Below are positions 41,652 to 50,500 of a DNA stretch of 60,441 nucleotides, piece by piece. Each line of letters opens with the position of its first letter. Positions within the stretch are counted from its first letter, which is position 1. The translations under genes were made by a program, and so were the position numbers. The DNA comes from an uncultured Collinsella sp. (GTDB lineage Bacteria > Actinomycetota > Coriobacteriia > Coriobacteriales > Coriobacteriaceae), in contig CALLNU010000025.1 of NCBI GenBank assembly GCA_938005465.1, positions 1 to 60,441 of the forward strand. The letters are read 5' to 3'. The notes below the pieces were generated by a model. It was not told where the DNA came from, made no database searches, and saw nothing but the letters and a program-made list of their open reading frames with translations.

Positions 41652-42566
41652 CTAGTGATACAAACCCGGCTGGTAGTGATACTCATTGCTCACATGCGGG
41701 CACAGCTGCCAAAAGGCGACGGCACTCGCCGCGGCCACGTTGAGCGAATCGACCCCGTGCGCCATCGGAATGCGCACCGCGTGGTCACAGCCGGCAATGG
41801 TCTTGGCGCCCAAGCCGGCACCCTCGGTACCCATAAAGATTGCCAGGCGGTCAATCTCCTGCAGCACGGGATCGTCCAGCGATACGGAATCGTCCGTCAA
41901 CGCCATAGCGGCACACGAAAAACCGGCGTCGTGCAACGCGCTCAGACCATCATGCGGCCACACACGAGCCTCGCTGCCAATGCGCGTCCACGGCACCTGA
42001 AACACGGTGCCCATGCTCACGCGGGCCGAGCGACGGTACAGCGGGTCGCAGCACGTCGGGCTGACCAAAATACCGTCAACGTTCAATGCGGCAGCCGAGC
42101 GGAAAATCGCGCCAACATTGGTGTGATCAACAATACCCTCAAGCACGCACACGCGCACCGGACGATCCCCCGCCGCCTCGACGACGCCGCCCAAGAACTC
42201 ATCAACCGGAATCTGACGCGGGCGACGGAACGCCGCCAGCGCGCCGCGCGTCACGTTAAAGCCCGTCAACTGCTCCATGAGCTCCATGGAGGCCACGAAC
42301 ACGGGAACCGGACCCGCTCCCTCGCGCACGACAAGCTGGTCAAACAGCGGCATCATCTGGTCGAGCCAGCGCTCGCCCAGAAGAAAGCTCACCGGCTCAT
42401 ATCCGGCGCGCACGGCACGCTCGATGACCTTGGCGCTCTCCGCAATAAAGATGCCCATTTGCGGCTCCAGCACGCAGCGAAGCTCACGCTCGGTCAGTCG
42501 CACGTAGGCATCGAGCCGCTCGTCCTCGAGCGAATCAATTCGCAGAACCTCAACGGCATCAGTCAT
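41652..42566 (-). CDS. TrmH/SpoU-family RNA 2'-O-methyltransferase
   Basis: SPOUT-fold RNA ribose methyltransferase, about 304 aa. An N-terminal substrate-binding domain is followed by the SpoU core with the three motifs: DHTNVGAIFRSAAAL, FMGTEGAGLG and RIPMAHGVDSLNVAAASAV, which form the SAM-binding knot. Target RNA (tRNA or 23S rRNA) cannot be told. An in-frame ATG at 42599 is an alternative; neither has a strong ribosome site. It is downstream of the thyA-folA pair. Confidence 0.88.
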   Translation of the reverse strand: MTDAVEVLRIDSLEDERLDAYVRLTERELRCVLEPQMGIFIAESAKVIERAVRAGYEPVSFLLGERWLDQMMPLFDQLVVREGAGPVPVFVASMELMEQLTGFNVTRGALAAFRRPRQIPVDEFLGGVVEAAGDRPVRVCVLEGIVDHTNVGAIFRSAAALNVDGILVSPTCCDPLYRRSARVSMGTVFQVPWTRIGSEARVWPHDGLSALHDAGFSCAAMALTDDSVSLDDPVLQEIDRLAIFMGTEGAGLGAKTIAGCDHAVRIPMAHGVDSLNVAAASAVAFWQLCPHVSNEYHYQPGLYH

Positions 42567-42675
42567 AGCAGCCAGCCCGCACCCTTCTTTACAGCACATC
42601 TATACCAAACGAGGCGACGCTAAGCGCCGCCCCATGCATTCAATCAACCCGATGATACCGTTCACGCCAGACGAT

Positions 42676-43194
42676 TTACGCCTCGATGCGACGATACGTC
42701 ACGGACTCATAATTGACGCCCTCGTCACCCTCACCGGCGGCAATCGTCGCGACCCCGCTACGCTGCGCAATCTCCCACGCGGGATCGGCGTCCAAGTCGG
42801 GAAAGTACGTGTCCACGGGATGGACGCAGTGGTTATGAGTGACCTCGGCCTCCACGCAGTACGGCAAAAACTGCCGATAGACATCGCCGCCACCGATCAC
42901 CCAGGCAACGAGCTCATCGGCAACCGCAGAGAGCGCTTCGTCAACGCTATGCACCACGTCGACGCCCTCGCGGGTAAAGCCCATATCGCGCGTAAGCACG
43001 ATATTGCGGCGGTTCTTGAGAGGACGCCCGCCGGGAAAACTCAGCAGGGTCTTACGCCCCATAATAACCGGGCAACCTTTGGTGCACGCAACAAAATGGC
43101 GCATGTCGGCGCGATTGGACACTACCATGTCGCCCTCGCACCCAATGCCCCAGTCGTCACACACGGCGACAATGGCAGAAAGCTTACACGTCAT
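42676..43194 (-). CDS. folA: dihydrofolate reductase
   Basis: NADPH-dependent reduction of dihydrofolate to tetrahydrofolate, needed after thymidylate synthesis. About 172 aa. Recognised by SAIVAVCDDWGIG at the start, VIMGRKTLLSFPGGRPL, NIVLTRD and the second dinucleotide motif VIGGGDVYRQFLPYC. The usual LPW after GxD reads MVV, but the substrate acid is kept in RADMRHF. The ATG at 43194 follows a GGTGG site just after the thyA stop; a GTG at 43203 is possible. Co-transcription with thyA is likely. Confidence 0.92.
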   Translation of the reverse strand: MTCKLSAIVAVCDDWGIGCEGDMVVSNRADMRHFVACTKGCPVIMGRKTLLSFPGGRPLKNRRNIVLTRDMGFTREGVDVVHSVDEALSAVADELVAWVIGGGDVYRQFLPYCVEAEVTHNHCVHPVDTYFPDLDADPAWEIAQRSGVATIAAGEGDEGVNYESVTYRRIEA

Positions 43195-43203
43195 GAGTGC
43201 CAC

Positions 43204-44052
43204 CTACACCGCAATGGGGATGTTCTTGACCTGCGGACCGTGCTCGTAGCCCTCCACGATCAGGTCATCGGTCGTAAACGCATAGAAATCGTGCACGTCG
43301 GGGTTCAGCGTTACCTTGGGCGCCGCAAACTGCGGGCGCTCGATAAGCTCACGGACGATATCGACGTGGCGGTCGTAAATGTGGGCATCGGCAATCACAT
43401 GCAGCAGCTCACCCGGAATCATATCGACCGACTGTGCGACCATCATCAGCAAGATGGCGTACTGGCACACATTCCAGTTGTTCGCGGCCAAAATGTCCTG
43501 GCTGCGCTGGTTGAGAATCATATTGAGCGTTGGCTTGTCGTCCTGCGGACGCTGCGTCACGTTATACGTCACGCTGTACGCGCACGGATACAGGTGCATC
43601 TCGGACAAGTCGCTGAACACATAGGTATTCGTCATAATGCGACGGCTATACGGCGTGTTCTTGAGGTCGTACAGCACGCGGTCCATCTGGTCGAAATCGC
43701 CCTCGGCATAATGGCTTTTCTGGCCAATTTGGTACCCGTAGGCCTTGCCGATGGAGCCAGTCTCGTCGGTCCACTCGTCCCAAATATGGCTATTAAGATC
43801 GTGGACGTTATTAGACTTCTTTTGATAGATCCACAGGATCTCGTCCATCGCAGACTTAAGAGCCGTGCGGCGCAGCGTAAGCGCAGGGAACTCTTCGCGC
43901 AGGTCGTAGCGCGCCGTGACGCCAAAGTTTTTAATGGTATAGGCAGGGGTGCCGTCCTCCCACACCGGGCGGACCTTTTGGCCCTCGGTCGTGGTGCCAT
44001 GGTCCAAGATATCGCGGCACATGGTTACAAACTGTTGATCAGCTTTGCTCAT
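43204..44052 (-). CDS. thyA: thymidylate synthase
   Basis: Makes dTMP from dUMP with methylene-tetrahydrofolate. 282 aa. Catalytic Cys in MHLYPCAYSVTYN near the middle, the dUMP-binding RSQDILAANNWNVCQYA, and C-terminal HIYDRHVD and YEHGPQVKNIPIAV. The LYPC form is typical of one Firmicute/Actinobacterial subgroup instead of the E. coli PPCH form. The ATG at 44052 follows AGGAGGG, so the long open frame to 44367 is not used. folA is next downstream. Confidence 0.93.
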   Translation of the reverse strand: MSKADQQFVTMCRDILDHGTTTEGQKVRPVWEDGTPAYTIKNFGVTARYDLREEFPALTLRRTALKSAMDEILWIYQKKSNNVHDLNSHIWDEWTDETGSIGKAYGYQIGQKSHYAEGDFDQMDRVLYDLKNTPYSRRIMTNTYVFSDLSEMHLYPCAYSVTYNVTQRPQDDKPTLNMILNQRSQDILAANNWNVCQYAILLMMVAQSVDMIPGELLHVIADAHIYDRHVDIVRELIERPQFAAPKVTLNPDVHDFYAFTTDDLIVEGYEHGPQVKNIPIAV

Positions 44053-44137
44053 TGACCCTCCTGTCAGTCGCCTACAAGCGAGATTCATTGTAGCCCAGGC
44101 GCACGCGGCCCCACAGCCCAAACATAAGCCCTCATTT

Positions 44138-44206
44138 TCTGACATATGACGGAAATTCCTTGCGCAAATCCGCACGTTCGATATTCTATTGTTGACATAT
44201 GTCAGA
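44138..44206. promoter_or_regulatory. paired TCTGACATATG sites between thyA and the DUF134/NifX gene
   Basis: TCTGACATATG occurs at 44138-44148 (plus) and 44196-44206 (minus), 53 bp centre to centre, about five helical turns. The second lies in the perfect 12-bp palindrome TGACATATGTCA (44193-44204). This looks like a two-site operator in a divergent intergenic region; the DNA-binding protein is unknown, though the DUF134 protein itself is a candidate. Confidence 0.5.
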
Positions 44207-44983
44207 TTTGGAGAGTGCCTGGCAGGAAGACGCGAAAAATTGCGCCGCGTCGGGATCATCCCCGAATATCGCGGTTTTACCCCCGATGGCCTGGCGAGCG
44301 GAGACGCTATCGATATGACAGTCGACGAGCTCGAGGTCTTGCGCCTATGCGACCTGGAAGGCTTCAATCAGGAGGAAGTCGCCCAGTGCATGGGCATTGC
44401 CCGCGCCACGGTGGCGGCAATCTGCAGCCGCGCGCATCGCAAGGTGGCAAACGCGCTGGTCAATGGACGGGCGATCGTCATCGAAGGCGGAAACATCGCG
44501 TACTCCCCCATCACCACGACAACGGCCGCATGGCCAGCAAAGGAGGCTGACACCATGAGGGTGGCAACGACGTACGACAACGGCAACATCTTTATGCACT
44601 TTGGCCGCAGCGAACAGTTCAAGATCTATGACATCCAGGATGACAAGGTGCTCAACGAGCAGGTCGTAGGCACCGGTGGCACCGGCCACGGCGCCTTGGC
44701 GGGCCTGCTTGCCAACGGTGGCGTTGACACGCTCATCTGCGGCGGCATCGGCGGTGGCGCTATCAACGCGCTTGCTCAAGCCGGCATCACGGTATACGCA
44801 GGCGCCCAGGGCAGCTGCGATGCGTGCGTCGAGGCCCTTATCGCCGGCACGCTCGCACAGAACGGCGAGGCCACGTGCGGCTGCCACGGCCATAACCACG
44901 AGCACGCACATGAGCATGGCGAGTCCTGTGGTTGTCACGGCCATCACGAGCACGAGGGCCACGAGGGCTGCGGCTGCCACTAG
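44189..44983 (+). CDS. DUF134 helix-turn-helix fused to NifX/NifB-type cofactor-binding domain
   Basis: 264 codons from a TTG at 44189. Residues about 12-105 are a DUF134 helix-turn-helix protein (RRVGIIPE, TVDELEVLRLCDLEGFNQEE, IARATVAAICSRAHRKVA); about 123-225 are a dinitrogenase Fe-Mo-cofactor-type domain (MRVATTYD, IFMHFGRSEQF, GGIGGGAINAL); the last 37 residues are Cys/His-rich (GCHGHNHEHAHEHG) and surely metal-binding. No ATG or GTG begins this frame before the DUF134 part; a CTG at 44219 has GGAG five bases upstream. A strong AGGAGG precedes an in-frame ATG at 44555, so the second half can be made alone. No nitrogenase genes are near, so metal or redox sensing is likelier than nitrogen fixation. 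Confidence 0.78.
   Translation: MLTYVRFGECLAGRREKLRRVGIIPEYRGFTPDGLASGDAIDMTVDELEVLRLCDLEGFNQEEVAQCMGIARATVAAICSRAHRKVANALVNGRAIVIEGGNIAYSPITTTTAAWPAKEADTMRVATTYDNGNIFMHFGRSEQFKIYDIQDDKVLNEQVVGTGGTGHGALAGLLANGGVDTLICGGIGGGAINALAQAGITVYAGAQGSCDACVEALIAGTLAQNGEATCGCHGHNHEHAHEHGESCGCHGHHEHEGHEGCGCH
44541..44557 (+). promoter_or_regulatory. internal ribosome binding site for the NifX-like half
   Basis: AGGAGG at 44541-44546, 8-base spacer, ATG at 44555-44557, inside the DUF134/NifX reading frame exactly at the domain boundary. It would give a separate 142-aa NifX-like product ending at 44983. Strength is by inspection only. Confidence 0.6.
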
Positions 44984-45046
44984 CGGCACGGCACCGCGAA
45001 CTCGGGGCGCGACACAGAACGCAACCCAACAATCAAAGCCAACAAC

Positions 45047-45078
45047 AAAGGCCACCCGGTAGCTTCCGAGTGGCCTTT
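45047..45078 (-). terminator. terminator downstream of ffh
   Basis: AAAGGCCAC/GTGGCCTTT with an inner CGG/CCG pairing; on the minus strand TTTGTTGTTGG follows. It separates ffh from the convergent DUF134/NifX gene and may serve both. Confidence 0.75.
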
Positions 45079-45103
45079 GCCATATCAAGCTGGAATTACA
45101 GCA

Positions 45104-46579
45104 CTATTTCTTATTACGCATCTGCGCTTCCATTTGACGCAGCAGGTCCATATCGGACTTGGGGCCGCCCGTTCCCAGGCCGCCCATGCCGCCCAGCCCC
45201 ATGGCATCCAAACCGGGAATATTGGGCATGCGCATCTTTTTGCCCTTCTTACCCTTCTTGCCCTTCTTGCCGCCGGCCTGCGCCTGATTGGCCATCGTGC
45301 GCATGCGGCCCATCATCTTATTCATCTCGCCCCACTGCTTCATAAGGCTATTGACCTCGGTGGGGGTCACGCCGGCGCCCTTGGCAATGCGGGCACGGCG
45401 CTGGCCGTTGATGATGGAGGGGCGAAGGCGCTCCTCCTTGGTCATCGACATGATGATGGCCTCGTTCTTATCGAAGATACCTTCGTCCAGGTTACCACCC
45501 ATCTGGTTAAGCGCACGCTGGCCACCGGGGAGCATGCCCAGAATGCCCTTCATGCCGCCCATCTTCTTGACGGCCTTCATCTGGTCGAGCATGTCGTTCA
45601 TGGTAAAGCCCTCGCGCAGCATGCGCTCGGCGGCCTCGAGCTGCTCGGCGTCGGCCGCCTCCTGGGCCTTCTCGATAATGCCGACAACGTCGCCCATACC
45701 CAGAATGCGCTTGGCCATACGATCGGGGTAGAACGGCTCCAGCGAATCGGGCTTCTCGCCCATGCTCACAAACTTGATGGGCTTGCCGGTCACCTGGCGT
45801 GCGGAAAGCGCGCCGCCGCCACGGGCGTCGCCGTCGAGCTTAGAGATAATCACGCCGTCAAAGTCGGTGCGCTCGGCGAAGGTCGAGACGACGTTGACGA
45901 TATCCTGACCGGTCATGGCATCGACGACCATCAGCACCTGATCGGGCTTGACGGCCTTCTTGATGTCCACGGCCTCCTGCATCATCTGCTCATCGATCTG
46001 AAGACGTCCGGCGGTATCGACGATGACCACGTCGCGCAGGTGGTCGACGGCCTCCTGGATGGCGCCCTTGGCGATATCGACCGGGTGCGCACCGTCGCCG
46101 CGGAAGACCGGTACGCCGATCTCGCCACCGAGCGTGGCCAGCTGGTCGGCAGCAGCGGGACGGTAGACGTCGCACGCGGCGAGCAACGGCGAGCGGCCCT
46201 GCTTCTTGAGCAGGTAGGCCAGCTTTACGGCAGCCGTGGTCTTACCGGAGCCCTGCAGACCCACAAGCATGATGACATTGGGAATGCGGTTGCTAAAGAC
46301 GAGCTTGCTCTCGGTTGAGCCAAGCATCTCGGTGAGCTCATCGAGCACGATCTTGACGACGTTTTGCGCCGGCGACAGCGACTCCATGACCTCGGCGGTC
46401 ATGCAGCGCTCCTTGGTCTTGGCGACGAACTCCTTGACGACCTTAAAGTTGACGTCGGCCTCGAGCAGCGCCATGCGAATATCGCGCATGGCCGAAGTAA
46501 TATCGGCCTCGGTCAGCTTGCCCTTGCCGCGCAGGCGGTCAAATGTGTCGTTGAGGCGATCGCTCAGGGAATCAAACAC
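45104..46579 (-). CDS. ffh: signal recognition particle protein Ffh
   Basis: SRP GTPase that targets nascent membrane proteins to the translocon with 4.5S RNA and FtsY. 491 aa. N-domain about 1-90; G-domain with GLQGSGKTTAAVKLAY, DTAGRLQIDEQMM and TKLDGDARGGG-type boxes; Met-rich M-domain (MNDMLDQMKAVKKMGGMKGILGMLPG) and a Lys-rich GKKGKKGKK stretch before a Met/Gly-rich end. It is 10 bases downstream of ftsY. The 4.5S RNA gene was not seen in this window. Confidence 0.95.
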   Translation of the reverse strand: MFDSLSDRLNDTFDRLRGKGKLTEADITSAMRDIRMALLEADVNFKVVKEFVAKTKERCMTAEVMESLSPAQNVVKIVLDELTEMLGSTESKLVFSNRIPNVIMLVGLQGSGKTTAAVKLAYLLKKQGRSPLLAACDVYRPAAADQLATLGGEIGVPVFRGDGAHPVDIAKGAIQEAVDHLRDVVIVDTAGRLQIDEQMMQEAVDIKKAVKPDQVLMVVDAMTGQDIVNVVSTFAERTDFDGVIISKLDGDARGGGALSARQVTGKPIKFVSMGEKPDSLEPFYPDRMAKRILGMGDVVGIIEKAQEAADAEQLEAAERMLREGFTMNDMLDQMKAVKKMGGMKGILGMLPGGQRALNQMGGNLDEGIFDKNEAIIMSMTKEERLRPSIINGQRRARIAKGAGVTPTEVNSLMKQWGEMNKMMGRMRTMANQAQAGGKKGKKGKKGKKMRMPNIPGLDAMGLGGMGGLGTGGPKSDMDLLRQMEAQMRNKK

Positions 46580-46589
46580 TAGTCACTCC

Positions 46590-47507
46590 TTAATTGGACT
46601 CGCCCACCAGGGCGCGGCAGAAATCTTTGGCATTGAACTCCTGCAGATCATCAACCTGCTCGCCCACGCCCACGCGCAGGATCGGGAGCTTGAGTTTCTC
46701 GGCCACGGCCATGGCGATACCGCCCTTAGCCGTGCCGTCGAGCTTAGTCATGATAATACCGTCCAGGCCCAGCGCCTCGTTAAACTCGAGCGCCTGGTTC
46801 AGACCGTTTTGGCCCGTCGCGGCGTCGATCACAAGCACGACCGAGACCGGCATGGGGCCGGCGGCCATATTGGCGGCACGCTTACGCGTCACGTTGACCA
46901 CCTTGGCAAGCTCACGCATGAGCTCGGGGCTCGTGTGCAGACGACCGGCGGTATCGATAAGAACCAGGTCGCTGCCGCGCTTGTCGGCCTCGTCGAGCAC
47001 GTCGTAGCAAACGCTTGCCGGGTCGGAGCCGCGGTCGCGCTTGATGACGGGAACACCGGCGCGCTGGCCCCACACATCGAGCTGCTCGATAGCAGCGGCA
47101 CGGAAGGTATCGGCCGAACCGATCACGACATTTTTGCCGCGGGAAGCCATGGCGCTCGCGATCTTGCCGACCGTGGTGGTCTTGCCGGCACCGTTAATGC
47201 CCACAAACAGCACGCAGCTCGGCGTGTCGGCGAACGGATCGCGCTCGACGGGCACAAAATGCTGCTCGAGCTGCTCGGCCAGGGCGCGACGGAGCTGCGG
47301 GGCGGTCTTAAGGTTCTTCTTGGCCGCGGCATCGCGCAGGTCATCGGACACCTGGATCGCGACCTCGGCACCCATGTCACCCATGACGAGGGTGTCCTCT
47401 AGGTCCTCCCAAAAATCCTCATCGACCTCGCCGCCAAAGTAAAAGACCTCGTTAAGGGCCTCACGGCTGCGCTCAAGTCCGCGCGAGAGAGCATCGAAGA
47501 ATCCCAT
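46590..47507 (-). CDS. ftsY: signal recognition particle receptor FtsY
   Basis: Membrane-associated SRP receptor GTPase, 305 aa. It begins directly with the N-domain (MGFFDALSRGLERSREALNEVF), without the long acidic A-domain of E. coli FtsY. G-domain boxes are VGINGAGKTTTVGKIA, SADTFRAAAIEQL, LIDTAGRLHTS and MTKLDGTAKGG. Its ATG is at the base where smc ends, so smc-ftsY-ffh are probably one transcript. Confidence 0.95.
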   Translation of the reverse strand: MGFFDALSRGLERSREALNEVFYFGGEVDEDFWEDLEDTLVMGDMGAEVAIQVSDDLRDAAAKKNLKTAPQLRRALAEQLEQHFVPVERDPFADTPSCVLFVGINGAGKTTTVGKIASAMASRGKNVVIGSADTFRAAAIEQLDVWGQRAGVPVIKRDRGSDPASVCYDVLDEADKRGSDLVLIDTAGRLHTSPELMRELAKVVNVTRKRAANMAAGPMPVSVVLVIDAATGQNGLNQALEFNEALGLDGIIMTKLDGTAKGGIAMAVAEKLKLPILRVGVGEQVDDLQEFNAKDFCRALVGESN

Positions 47508-50500
47508 TATGCATTCACGACCTTTCCGGTTTCGCGATCAAGTTTTTGCGAGACGACGCGACTGACGCCGTCGGCTTGCATCGAGACGCCGTAGAGGACG
47601 TCAGCGTCCTCCATAGTACGGCGCTGATGCGAGATAACCAAGAGCTGTGTATCGGAACGCAACACGTCGAGTGCGCCGATGAGCTTGGAGAGGTTGGCGT
47701 CATCGAGTGCCGCCTCGACCTCGTCCAGCACATAGAACGGCACCGTGCGCGTGCGATACACGGCAAAAAGCAGGGCGAGCGCCGTCAGGCTCTTCTCGCC
47801 GCCCGACATGAGCATCATCTTGGTAATGCGCTTGCCGCGCGGCTGCGCCACGACCTCGATGCCCGTCTCGGCCGGATGCTCGGGGTCGGTCATCTCCAGA
47901 TGCGCCTGGCCGCCCGGGAACAGCATGGCGAAGATCTCGCGGAAGTTCGCATCGACCTTCTCGAAGGTCACCAGGAAGGCCTTACGCATCTTGCGGTCGA
48001 TGGCCACGGTAATCTTGGTAAGCGCCTTGCGCGCGCTCTCCAGATCGGCCAGCTGCTCCTCGATGTAATCGGCGCGGCGCTTGAGCTGCTCGTACTCCTC
48101 CATGGCAACCTGGTTCACAGGGCCCAGGTTGTTGATCTGGCGCACGAGCTGGTTGAGCTCGCGCTCGGCGGCGTCGCGGTCGGTAGGTGCAGGAAGCATG
48201 AGCGCTTCCTCGAGCACCGTGGTGCCATCGGCGGTAATGGCCTTGATGGCCGCCTCTACCTGCACCTCGAGCTTTCCGCGGGAGACCTTGAACTCATTTT
48301 GCGTCGCCGTGGCGGCATCGACCCGCTCCTTGGCGCGGGAGACCTCGGCCTTGGCGTCTTCGATGGTCTTCTTGAGCGAGGCCGAGTCCGCCTCCTCGAG
48401 CGAAGCCTGGTCGCGCAGACGCGCGGCCCAATCCGACGCGCGCTCCAGCAGGGCCGAATAGCGCTCGTGCATGGGATCGACGCGAAGGCGCAGCAACTCG
48501 AGCGAGCGCGAGGCCTGGCGGGTTCCGCGGATACGGCGGTCGATGCCCTCCAGACGATGCTCCAGATCGGGCACACGGCCCTTCAGCGAACGCAGGCGCT
48601 CGCTCGTCTGAGCCAGGCGGACCTTGGCATCGGCAAGCTTGCCGGCAGCCTCGGAATCGTCACGGCGCACGCGATCGAGCTCGTCGTTAGCTTCGGCAAT
48701 CTGGAGCCCCAGGTCGCTTGCCTGCGCACGGGCCTCATCGCGCGAACGGCTGAGCTCGTCAACGCGCGGACGCGCAGCGCGAACGGCCTCGGCGGCCTGC
48801 TCGCGGCGCTTGGAGATGCGCACGCGCTCGACCTCGGCATTGTTGGCACTCTGCTCCAAGCGGCCGATCTCGGAAAGCAGCGAGCGGCGCTCGCCCTCAA
48901 GACGGGCGATCTCGCCGGCGGCATCGCCCTCGGCGGCACGCGCCTCCTCGACGGCCGCATTGGCCTCGACGACCTGATCCGACACATGTTCAAACACGGC
49001 AGCCAGATCGGGCTCCAGGCCCTCTAACTCGCGAATGCGACGCTTGCGCTCCAGAGCACCCGAAGCCTCGCCGGCATCGAGCCCCACGCGCACCAGGCCG
49101 CCACAGCTCACGCGGGCGCCATCGGGCGTCACGTAGGTCACACCATCAACGACGGGCGCGGCCAGCGCGGCAGCCAAGTCATCGACCACGTAATAGCCGC
49201 CGAGCAGGGCCTCAACAACCGGGCCATAACCGGAGCGCACGGACAGACGATCGACCAGACGCGAACCGGCAGCGCCCTTAGTGGCAGCACCGCCGCTCAC
49301 GCCGCGCGCCACCAGCAGCGCCTCGCCCGAAGCCTTCTTTTGGTCCAGAGCCGCACGACCGGCGCGCTCAAGCGTAGCGGCATCATCAAACAAAAGAGCA
49401 TCGATATCGCCGGCAAGCAGCTGCTCGACCAGACCCTCGAGCTCACGAGGAGCCTCGAGCACGTCGCCCAGACGACCCAAGACATCATCGCCCAGCGCAC
49501 CCATCAGACGGCTCACCAGCGGCGAACTGTCTGCCATGCGGGCATCGAGCTTCTTTTGGCTCGCGAGCTCAGAGCGAACCTCGGACAGTTTGTTGCGCGC
49601 CTCGCTCTCGCGAGCACGCAAGTCCTTCAACGCCGCGCGGGCGACCTCGGTGGCCTCGCGCGCATCAATCTGGGCTTGACGGGCCTGATCGAGTGCACTG
49701 TCGAGCTCCTCAGCGCGGTCGCGACGGCTCTCGAGCGAGGCCGTGACCTCCTCGAGCTGCTCGTCGATCTGCTCCAGGCGCGAGGCGTACATGTTGTCCT
49801 CGACCTCGGCGTTGCTCAGCGAGTCCTTCACCTTGGCGAGCTCGAGCGCGGCGTTATCGGCCACACGCTGCACATCGCGCTGCTCGCGCGTGAGCTGCGA
49901 AATCTGATTGTCGAGCGCAACGCGACGCTCGTGGAGCTGGGTGGCGGCAGGTCCGGCGGCGTCAACGTCGTCCTGGGCCTGCAGGTGCGCACCGGTCACT
50001 TCCTCAAGCTGGGCGCGCGCATCCTCGAGCTCCTCTACCACGCGACGACGCTGATGCTCGGAGCTCGAGATCTGGCCGCGCATGTCGGACAGGCGCGACA
50101 CCATGTTGTGGCCCTTTTCCTCGAGCAGGCGCATATCGGAGTTAATGCGGCCGACTACGTCTTGCATATGGCGGCGCTGCTCGCCCAGATCGCCCACAAA
50201 CAGGCCCTTTTCCTCGAGCATAACCTGGAGCTTCTCGAGCTCGCGTTCCTTTTCGCCTAAGCGATACTGCGCAAGCTCAAGCTCGGCAGCGCCCTCCTTG
50301 GAGCGGCTCTCCAGGTCGTTCCACTGCGACTGCAGCGAACGAAGCTCGTCGACGGCTAGCATCTGCGTAAGCTCGTTCGCGCGCGAGGACAGCTCTTTAT
50401 ACTTGCGCGCGCGATCGACCTGACGCTCCAGCGGCCGCAGCTGACGGGCGATCTCCTTATTGATGTCGCGGGCACGGGTCAGGTGCTCGTCCATCGATTT

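Noticed and set aside
44053..44367. Longer N-terminus for ThyA
   Set aside because: AGGAGGG just before the ATG at 44052 fixes the start and the extra residues do not resemble any ThyA.
44146..44550. Plus-strand frame starting at ATG 44146 before the DUF134 gene
   Set aside because: Beyond its first residues it is off-frame from the DUF134 motifs and turns Arg-rich; only its MPGRKTRK stretch is of interest and is noted as a possible frameshift.
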